From Micavibrio sp. UBA1672 (lineage in GTDB: Bacteria > Pseudomonadota > Alphaproteobacteria > Micavibrionales > Micavibrionaceae): DNA of 20,657 nt. The stretch spans positions 1 to 20,657 of the forward strand of contig DCKO01000002.1 in assembly GCA_002320665.1 (NCBI GenBank), in the 5' to 3' direction. The notes beneath the pieces were generated by a model. The model was not told the origin of the DNA. It saw only the letters and a list, made by a program, of their open reading frames with translations, and did no database searches. A program made the position numbers and the translations under genes. Shown piece by piece: positions 15,631 to 20,657 of the stretch. Within the stretch, counting starts at the first letter, position 1. Each line of letters begins with the position of its first letter.

Positions 15631-16182
15631 ATGCGGGATACGCGTCACGAAGTTTTAAGTTTTTGGTTTGAGGAAACCCAGCCTGCGCAATGGTTTCAAA
15701 AAAATGAAGCTTTTGATGCCGATATCAAAGACCGGTTTCAAGTCAGTTATGAAATGGCCGCGAAAGGGTTGTGTCAGGAATGGACAAAGGAAGCAGATGG
15801 TGTGCTGGCGCTTTGTCTTTTGCTCGACCAGTTTCCCCGTAATATGTTTCGTGATACGCCAAAGGCTTTTGAGACAGATGGTAAAGCTCTGTTGATTGCG
15901 AAGGAAGCCATTCATAAGGGGCTGGATTTGTTGCTTGTCCCAATTAAACGCCGTTTTCTTTATCTTCCGTTTGAGCATAGTGAAAATCTGGCCGATCAAA
16001 AACGTTCGGTGCAGTTATTTGAAACTATGAAAGATGATGATCCTTTGGGGTATGATTATGCACTGAAACATTATGAAGTTATCGAGAAATTTGGGCGTTT
16101 CCCGCATAGAAATAAAATATTGGGGCGTGAAAGTACCGAAGAGGAGCTTAAATATCTCGAATTGCCCGGTGCAGGATTCTAA
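15631..16182 (+). CDS. DUF924 family protein
   Basis: A 183-residue all-helical cytoplasmic protein of the DUF924 (COG3803) family, whose fold resembles TPR repeats and whose function is not established. Typical blocks: VLSFWFEE (8-15), the LLLDQFPRNMFR segment (63-74), RRFLYLPFEHSE (107-118) and FGRFPHRNKILGRES near the end. It begins only 4 bases after the petC stop with no independent ribosome binding site beyond the petC 3' end, so it is probably a fourth gene of the pet transcript. I know of no bc1 role for it; the link may be transcription only. Confidence 0.9.
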   Translation: MRDTRHEVLSFWFEETQPAQWFQKNEAFDADIKDRFQVSYEMAAKGLCQEWTKEADGVLALCLLLDQFPRNMFRDTPKAFETDGKALLIAKEAIHKGLDLLLVPIKRRFLYLPFEHSENLADQKRSVQLFETMKDDDPLGYDYALKHYEVIEKFGRFPHRNKILGRESTEEELKYLELPGAGF

Positions 16183-16369
16183 CGAATCACTATTGGATGA
16201 TTTTCTCCATATTTTGTCTTATGTGAATATTTTTATCTTTTTCGTATCGCCTTGCAAGGTTTTGAAATCATATTCGAAAAACACTTTTCTTAAAAATAAC
16301 TTTGCATTTGGTTTGTTTTTTTGTCTAAGCTTTGCACATACGCTAACCCAAACGCCAAAGGAGGAACGT

Positions 16370-16582
16370 ATGTTGGTTCACACGCAAACGGATTCGCAAA
16401 ATCCAAGAATTGAGGCGCTCAGGCGTAAGCATGAACATCTTTCAAGTGAACTTGAGAACGAGCGTAAAAAACTCTCTTCTTCAGATTTGTATATTACTCG
16501 CCTTAAAAAGGAGAAGTTACAAATCAAAGAGGAGATGTCTGGACTACTTCACTATCAGGACCAGAAATCTGTTGCATCTTGA
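16370..16582 (+). CDS. DUF465/YdcH-like small coiled-coil protein
   Basis: A 70-residue protein. The frame is open further upstream (to 16073), but ATG 16370 has a perfect AAAGGAGG site 6 bases before it, and the extra upstream sequence overlaps the DUF924 gene, so this start is clear. Residues 12-60 match the DUF465 pattern: RIEALRRKHEHLSSELEN, then SSSDLYITRLKKEKLQIKEE, a two-helix coiled coil with a conserved basic turn. These proteins are common in proteobacteria and of unknown function. The gene is alone on its transcript and is followed by a strong terminator 47 bases downstream. Confidence 0.88.
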   Translation: MLVHTQTDSQNPRIEALRRKHEHLSSELENERKKLSSSDLYITRLKKEKLQIKEEMSGLLHYQDQKSVAS

Positions 16583-16628
16583 TTTTGGAAAATCTGCGTA
16601 TGTAAAACTCTCCTAACCTAGATACGCG

Positions 16629-16659
16629 AAAGCCGGGATAAATTTATCCCGGCTTTTTT
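16629..16659 (+). terminator. Rho-independent terminator after the DUF465 gene
   Basis: AAAGCCGGGATAAA is followed at once by its exact reverse complement TTTATCCCGGCTTT (16629-16656), then TTT, giving a run of six T at 16654-16659. The perfect 28-base palindrome folds to a GC-rich stem with a small AT loop. The opposite strand has only a short T run before CGCG, so it works best for the plus strand; the convergent gene at 16681 might use it weakly. Confidence 0.9.
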
Positions 16660-16680
16660 ACATCTGTTTGGTTGCTAGCC

Positions 16681-17349
16681 TTATGAAGACAGGAAGTTCG
16701 AGAAGTCGAAGCCACCAGAAGTTGACTTGTCTTCACTGTTATCTTCGTCAGTTTCTTCTTCAATCTGATTTGGTGTAGGCATTGGGGCATCTGGATCTTT
16801 ACCAGCGGCTTTTAGGCCTTTGCGGTAGGCTGCTTCAAATTCAGTATAGCTACATAGACCTAATTCAGCAGGATGGCGCGGTTTCAGATTTGGTGTATTC
16901 GGGTGTGTACGGTCGCGAATGGCGGCAATTGTCGGCTTGGTTGTTCCAACAAGTTTACAAATCTGCGCGTCTGAAATTTCTGAATGGTGCTTAAGGATAT
17001 ACGCAATCGCATCTGGCTTGTCACCGCGTTTTGATACAGGTGTATATCTCGGGCCTTTTGATCTGGCTTGAACAGGCGGTAGATCACGTTTTGCAATTTT
17101 AAGTGCAGCCGCAGGATCAGATTCACAGCGTTCCAATTCTTCTTTGGTTAGCTCGCCATGCTCAACAGGATTACGACCGACAATACCTTTGCCGATTTCT
17201 TCATTAGCCAAAGCCTCGATTTCGATTTCTGTAAGGTCTGTGAAACCTGCGATCTGACCGAATGTCAGCGCTGTGTTCTCGATCAGCCAAACGGCTGTTG
17301 CTTTTGGCATCAATAAAGTTGGGGCTTGTGCTTTTAATGGCTTCGCCAT
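16681..17349 (-). CDS. trcR: DUF1013 protein, cell cycle transcriptional regulator TrcR type
   Basis: A 222-residue protein with the DUF1013 pattern, found almost only in alphaproteobacteria. Start: MPKATAVWLIENTALTFGQI (14-33), followed by GFTDLTEIEIEALANEEIGK (35-54) and GRNPVEHGELT. A helix-turn-helix-like segment is at 125-149 (ISDAQICKLVGTTKPTIAAI then RDRTH). The C-terminal 40 residues are acidic, with a GGFDFSNF motif, and probably disordered. The family is named TrcR in public annotation, a cell-cycle-linked regulator; I take the name from memory and cannot test its targets here. ATG 17349 has AAGGAG 6 bases upstream. Divergent from the DUF1192 gene over 249 bases. Confidence 0.9.
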   Translation of the reverse strand: MAKPLKAQAPTLLMPKATAVWLIENTALTFGQIAGFTDLTEIEIEALANEEIGKGIVGRNPVEHGELTKEELERCESDPAAALKIAKRDLPPVQARSKGPRYTPVSKRGDKPDAIAYILKHHSEISDAQICKLVGTTKPTIAAIRDRTHPNTPNLKPRHPAELGLCSYTEFEAAYRKGLKAAGKDPDAPMPTPNQIEEETDEDNSEDKSTSGGFDFSNFLSS

Positions 17350-17598
17350 TTTTATCTCCTTAGAAATATTTATATTTTACAAATAAAATCACTGTGCCGA
17401 ACCCGTCCCGGTAGGTTCCAGCTTCGTTAAATAACTGCTTTTATGTAGGGAACACAGCACTTATAAGGAATTTTTTGCATTTTTTCCAGTTTTTTTTGCA
17501 GATTTTTTTATGGCCATCCACATTCAGGCTTAATGGCACTTGCGTTTTGCTGTGTGGGAGCTTAATTTATCTAACGTTTTTTACGCGAGAGAAAAGCC
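17350..17598. promoter_or_regulatory. Divergent control region with phased T-tracts, between trcR and the DUF1192 gene
   Basis: The 249 bases hold four T-tracts of 6, 6, 8 and 7 at 17471-17476, 17480-17485, 17490-17497 and 17503-17509. Their centres are about 9, 11 and 12 bases apart, near the helical repeat, which predicts curved DNA. A short inverted repeat GAACC...GGTTC lies at 17399-17418. A weak plus-strand promoter is possible at TTGCGT (17540-17545) with TAATTT (17563-17568). No sigma or CtrA box is convincing. Confidence 0.4.
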
Positions 17599-17781
17599 AT
17601 GTTCGACGATGACCTTCCTAAAAAGCATTCCGGCGAATTTCCTAGAAATCTCGAGAGCTTGTCTGTTGATGAGTTGAAAAACTATATTACAGAGCTTAAA
17701 GCCGAGATTCAACGTGTTGAACAAAACATCAAAGCCAAAGAAGAATCCCAAAATGCTGCCGATTCTTTTTTTAAATTATAA
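17599..17781 (+). CDS. DUF1192 small protein
   Basis: A 60-residue protein with the DUF1192 form: MFDDDLPKK at the start, SLSVDELKNYITELKAEIQR in the middle (a short coiled coil), and AADSFFKL at the end. The family is small, mostly alphaproteobacterial and without known function. It sits 27 bases before guaC on the same strand and is probably cotranscribed with it. The ribosome binding site (GAGAGAAAAG) is poor. Confidence 0.9.
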   Translation: MFDDDLPKKHSGEFPRNLESLSVDELKNYITELKAEIQRVEQNIKAKEESQNAADSFFKL

Positions 17782-17808
17782 ACACCAGAAAGTCATAAAG
17801 GATTATTC

Positions 17809-18849
17809 ATGCGGATAGAAGAAGATATAAAACTGGATTTCAAAGATGTTCTGATCAGGCCAAAGCGCTCCACGCTTTCCAGCCGTAAGGAAGTCGATAT
17901 CTCGCGCGAATTTACCTTTAAGTGGAGCGGTAAGAGTTTTAATGGTATTCCTATTATCGCCGCCAATATGGATGGTGTTGGTACGTTTGCTATGGCCAAG
18001 AAATTGGGCGAAAGCAAAGTTGGTGTGGCTGTGCATAAGCATTATCCGCTGGATGATTTGCTGTCTTTTTATGATAAGGAAAATACAGAATTTGTCTGGT
18101 ATAGCATTGGTATGGCGAAGGATGATGATGCGAAGCTGGATGCTTTCCTCAAGAAAAAGCCGGAGAGTATAGAGCGCATTTGTTTGGACGTTGCTAATGG
18201 CTATAGCGAGCATTTCGTTGATTTTGTCAAAAGAACACGTGACAAATTGCCAGAGGTGACAATTATGGCGGGGAATGTTGTGACAGGAGAAATGGTCGAA
18301 GAGTTGATCTTGTCCGGTGTGGATGTTGTCAAAGTCGGGATCGGTCCGGGGAGCGTTTGTACAACGCGTAAGAAAACCGGTGTGGGATATCCACAGCTTT
18401 CCGCGATAATCGAATGTGCTGATGCAGCGCATGGCTTGGGTGGTTTGATCTGTGCTGATGGTGGGTGTACGTCGTCGGGTGATATTGCCAAGGCTTTTGG
18501 AGCTGGTGCTGATTTTGTAATGTTAGGCGGGATGCTGGCTGGACACACGGAATCCGAGCAGGAAATCATAGAGGAAGATGGCAAGCAGTTTCTCTTATTC
18601 TATGGTATGAGCAGTGATACAGCCATGAATAAGCATAAGGGTGGTGTGGCTGAATATCGTGCGAGTGAAGGCAAGACTGTGCGCATTCCATACCGTGGTC
18701 ACGTTGAAGAGACTATACAGGATATTTTGGGTGGTGTGCGATCAACTTGTACCTATGTCGGGGCAAAACGTCTGAAGGAACTATCCAAGCGGACAAGTTT
18801 TGTTCGGGTGACGCAGCAACTCAATACGGTCTTTGGTAATGAACAATAA
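17809..18849 (+). CDS. guaC: GMP reductase
   Basis: A 346-residue GMP reductase that converts GMP to IMP with NADPH and ammonia release, feeding guanine nucleotides back to the purine pool; cytoplasmic TIM barrel. Visible: IPIIAANMDGVGT (47-59), LDVANGYSEHF (126-136), the catalytic loop GIGPGSVCTTRKKTGVGYPQ (177-196; nucleophile C184, T186), ADGGCTSSGDIAKAFGAGAD (216-235) and YGMSS...EGKTVRIPYRG (265-297). No CBS domains, and the length equals E. coli GuaC (347), so it is a reductase rather than IMP dehydrogenase. AAAGG lies about 8 bases before the ATG. No clear terminator follows. Confidence 0.96.
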   Translation: MRIEEDIKLDFKDVLIRPKRSTLSSRKEVDISREFTFKWSGKSFNGIPIIAANMDGVGTFAMAKKLGESKVGVAVHKHYPLDDLLSFYDKENTEFVWYSIGMAKDDDAKLDAFLKKKPESIERICLDVANGYSEHFVDFVKRTRDKLPEVTIMAGNVVTGEMVEELILSGVDVVKVGIGPGSVCTTRKKTGVGYPQLSAIIECADAAHGLGGLICADGGCTSSGDIAKAFGAGADFVMLGGMLAGHTESEQEIIEEDGKQFLLFYGMSSDTAMNKHKGGVAEYRASEGKTVRIPYRGHVEETIQDILGGVRSTCTYVGAKRLKELSKRTSFVRVTQQLNTVFGNEQ

Positions 18850-18925
18850 TAATATTATTACATGCCACAATTTTACCACAATGATTAACTTGAGTGTTTT
18901 GATGTGAAAATATAAAGTGTGTTTC

Positions 18926-18931
18926 TATAAT
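18926..18931 (+). promoter_or_regulatory. Candidate -10 box upstream of the 117-residue protein gene
   Basis: A perfect TATAAT lies 39 bases before ATG 18971 in the 121-base gap after guaC. The -35 at normal spacing is poor; TTGATG (18899-18904) is 21 bases upstream, too far for a standard promoter. Weak support only. Confidence 0.3.
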
Positions 18932-18970
18932 TTTAGAAGTTACTTATTTATTTAAACTAGGAGCCTATTC

Positions 18971-19324
18971 ATGGATGAAATTCAGCAGCGCTTGCAAGAC
19001 ACCTCTAAAAATTGCCTTGATGCATATGGGGAATGGGTTACAAAAAAGAATGATACAAAAAAGCAGGAAGACCTTCATAGTGCTATCCATGAATTGCGTA
19101 AAGTTTCTTCTCGTCTTGAGATAGAATTGGCAATTAGTGAGCGCGATGAAATGGCGTCAAAGCCTCTGCCAATTCCACCGCATCGTTCTTCGAAGAGAAG
19201 TAAAGGCGCTTCTGATGAAGGTAATAATGGTGATCATAATAAAGCTGGCGATGACAAACCGAAGGCTCGACGTAAGCCAGGTAAAAAGACAATCACGATT
19301 GATAGCGGTAATGGTGGCGAGTAG
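18971..19324 (+). CDS. Hypothetical protein with N-terminal helical region and basic disordered tail
   Basis: A 117-residue protein I do not recognise. Residues 1-60 are predicted mostly helical (DEIQQRLQDTSKNCLDAY, LHSAIHELRKVSSRLEIELA) and may form a short coiled coil. The proline-rich link KPLPIPPHRSSKRSK (64-78) is followed by a low-complexity Gly/Asn/Asp/Lys stretch and a basic patch KARRKPGKK (97-105). A helical oligomerisation part with a basic tail is the shape of some small nucleic-acid-binding proteins, but this is only an inference. Translation is well supported: TAGGAG 7 bases before the ATG. It ends 5 bases before the convergent gloB stop. Confidence 0.8.
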   Translation: MDEIQQRLQDTSKNCLDAYGEWVTKKNDTKKQEDLHSAIHELRKVSSRLEIELAISERDEMASKPLPIPPHRSSKRSKGASDEGNNGDHNKAGDDKPKARRKPGKKTITIDSGNGGE

Positions 19325-19329
19325 GTTTT

Positions 19330-20049
19330 TTAAAAACTGTTCTTGGCTTTTCTTATCTTTGCAAATTCATCTTCTGTTTCAGCCATCAAAAATAAATTGG
19401 TTTTTTTCTCCAGATCAATTGTCGTTGGGATGGTTGGCTTGTCTTCCTGACGAAGGCCGATAACATCTTTTAGCCGTTTTTCAATATGGGCATTATCCGG
19501 GGCATAATCGTTGCAAAATCTTGCATTGCTTAGTGTATATTCATGGCCGCAATAGATTTTTGTTTCATCTGGTAATTCTTTGAGCTTTTGCATGGATATA
19601 AACATATCTTCATAGCTGCCTTCGAACAGGCGGCCGCATCCCATGGCAAAAAGTGTATCTCCGGTAAATATGGCTTTGCTGCCTTCGAAGTAAAAACAGA
19701 TTTCACCCATAGTATGGCCCGGTGTTGCAATGATTTTGGCGGTTTCTGATCCCAGTTCAAAAATATCGCCATCTTTTAAGGTGTGGTCATATATCTTGAT
19801 TTTTTTTGCATCGCCTTCGGGAACGTAAACTTGCGCGCCGTATTTATCTTTTATGCCCTTAATACCATTGACGTGATCCCAGTGATGATGGGTAATCAGG
19901 ATATAATCCGGCTGCCATCCAGCATTTTCAAGCAAGTTAATGACGGGCTTTTCGTCGCCGGGGTCTAAAACGGCGCATGGGCCGTCGGGGCTTTTGAGGA
20001 TATAGCAATAATTATCTTCGAGGATGGGAAGCATTATAATTTCCAGCAT
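19330..20049 (-). CDS. gloB: Hydroxyacylglutathione hydrolase (glyoxalase II)
   Basis: A 239-residue metallo-beta-lactamase-fold enzyme that hydrolyses S-lactoylglutathione to lactate and glutathione, the second step of methylglyoxal removal. Metal site THHHWDH (53-59), H112 in TPGHT, D131 in FTGDTLFAMGCGRLFEG and H169 in CGHEYT are all present. The C-terminal helical domain carries KPTIPTTIDLEKKTNLFL, the glutathione-binding region of true GloB. AAAGGA lies about 6 bases before ATG 20049 and only 2 bases separate it from the upstream methyltransferase stop, so the two are one transcript. Length slightly short of E. coli GloB (251). Confidence 0.96.
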   Translation of the reverse strand: MLEIIMLPILEDNYCYILKSPDGPCAVLDPGDEKPVINLLENAGWQPDYILITHHHWDHVNGIKGIKDKYGAQVYVPEGDAKKIKIYDHTLKDGDIFELGSETAKIIATPGHTMGEICFYFEGSKAIFTGDTLFAMGCGRLFEGSYEDMFISMQKLKELPDETKIYCGHEYTLSNARFCNDYAPDNAHIEKRLKDVIGLRQEDKPTIPTTIDLEKKTNLFLMAETEDEFAKIRKAKNSF

Positions 20050-20051
20050 AA

Positions 20052-20657
20052 TTATTCCTTTGGTTCTGGATTATTCAAGGCTTGCTCAAGACTATATTCT
20101 GCGCTGCCGGGCTGTAAAGGTTTTTGCTGGGAAGAATGGGGGGCCCATCCCGCCATGTATATAATTTCAAAGCTGGCTTCGATTTTGTTTTTATTATCAG
20201 GCGCAGGGAAGTTTTCTTGATAATATTTTGCGGCTTCTAGAAAAAGTGATTTACCAGCATAGCTCTTATTTCGTTTGCTTATGATATTGCCTTCGCCCAT
20301 ACCGCGAATATCCTTAATCAGGTCAAACATGGAATTATAGCTGACTTTGATGATATCAGAGTCGATTACTGGTAGAGCAAATCCAGCACGCTGGAGCAAG
20401 CTGCCGATTTGCATTTTATCGGCAAAGGGGAAGATGCGTGGCGATACGCCGCCATGGATCTCTATTTCTGAATGTGTCAGGCTTTGCCGAAATTCGTGTA
20501 AGGTTTCACCGCCAAAAAGACAGGCCATAAACAGCCCGTCAGGTTTCAGAACATTGCGAATTTGTATAAGCGCGCCTGGTAAGTCGTTGACACTGTGCAG
20601 GTTTAGAATGCTTAGGGCTAAATCCAGGCTTTGGGATTTAATCGGCAGAAGCTCCTC
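20052..20657 (-). CDS. SAM-dependent methyltransferase, BioC/NDUFAF5-like (5' partial)
   Basis: The frame stays open to the window edge, so the gene starts beyond position 20657; 201 residues are visible. An ATG at 20528 is internal, since the 43 codons before it carry conserved sequence: LDLALSILNLHSVNDLPGAL then NVLKPDGLFMACLFGGETLH. This is motif post-I to motif IV of class I methyltransferases, followed by the family block LRQSL-type region, HGGVSPRIFPFADKMQIGSL and the FDLIKDIRGMGEGN segment. The GGxSPRxxPF...DLxxLLQRAGFxLPV pattern is that of the alphaproteobacterial relatives of BioC and mitochondrial NDUFAF5. Substrate cannot be decided from sequence. The SAM-binding glycine motif is outside the window. 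First of two genes, followed by gloB after 2 bases. Confidence 0.9.
   Translation of the reverse strand, partial: EELLPIKSQSLDLALSILNLHSVNDLPGALIQIRNVLKPDGLFMACLFGGETLHEFRQSLTHSEIEIHGGVSPRIFPFADKMQIGSLLQRAGFALPVIDSDIIKVSYNSMFDLIKDIRGMGEGNIISKRNKSYAGKSLFLEAAKYYQENFPAPDNKNKIEASFEIIYMAGWAPHSSQQKPLQPGSAEYSLEQALNNPEPKE

Noticed and set aside
16073..16369. Longer version of the DUF465 gene starting at 16073
   Set aside because: It overlaps the DUF924 gene in another frame, and its extra residues do not resemble the family. ATG 16370 has a perfect AAAGGAGG site.
17399..17418. GAACC...GGTTC as part of a tRNA T-arm
   Set aside because: There is no acceptor stem, anticodon arm or CCA nearby; only a 5-base repeat with a 10-base loop is present.
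17420..17580. CtrA-type TTAA-N7-TTAA boxes in the trcR/DUF1192 gap
   Set aside because: Only half sites are present; no pair has the right spacing and sequence.

Overview
This window comes from an alphaproteobacterium with a moderately low G+C genome. The evidence is the set of families present: a MoxR/DUF58/BatA-DUF4159 operon of the alphaproteobacterial type, a petABC operon with trmL and hemF beside it, a DUF1013 (TrcR) regulator, a DUF1192 small protein, a DUF465 small protein and a BioC/NDUFAF5-like methyltransferase. The combination resembles Micavibrio-like or deep Rhodospirillales-type genomes, but I cannot place the organism further from sequence alone.

Layout. (1) 1-585: the 3' end of a hybrid histidine kinase, cut by the window edge, with a complete receiver domain. 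(2) 593-7335, minus strand: a tight four-gene operon, moxR > DUF58 > BatA/DUF4159 fusion > membrane VWA/GATase-like protein. The stop codons and ribosome binding sites of successive genes overlap or nearly touch. It is a predicted cell-envelope chaperone and substrate system. (3) 7431-8669, plus: cca, divergent from moxR. (4) 8743-11100, plus: an AT-richer three-gene cassette of a phosphoribosyltransferase-like protein, a 47-residue charged protein and a HAD phosphatase. This is the least ordinary part of the window and the best candidate for an undescribed system. (5) 11131-12493, minus: trmL then hemF. (6) 12650-16182, plus: petA, petB and petC (the cytochrome bc1 complex), with a DUF924 gene 4 bases after petC. 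(7) 16370-16582: a DUF465/YdcH-like small protein, closed by a perfect-palindrome terminator. (8) 16681-17349, minus: TrcR-type regulator, divergent across a T-tract-rich region from a DUF1192 gene and guaC (plus strand). (9) 18971-19324: a small protein with a probable coiled coil and a basic tail, function unknown. (10) 19330-20657, minus: a methyltransferase (5' end outside the window) followed by gloB.

How the genes work together. petABC encodes a complete bc1 complex, and hemF supplies haem, so 11131-15626 is a respiration and haem neighbourhood. The cytochrome b is unusual: it is about 100 residues longer than usual. It carries an extra two-helix insertion in the ef loop and a histidine-rich insertion in the gh loop, both on the predicted periplasmic face. 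The phosphoribosyltransferase/HAD cassette could handle a nucleotide or nucleotide-like metabolite. Its phosphoribosyltransferase has a degenerate PRPP loop and carries an eight-G run that might slip. guaC adds purine interconversion. No tRNA, rRNA, CRISPR array, insertion sequence or origin is visible, and no gene-free stretch exceeds 300 bases.
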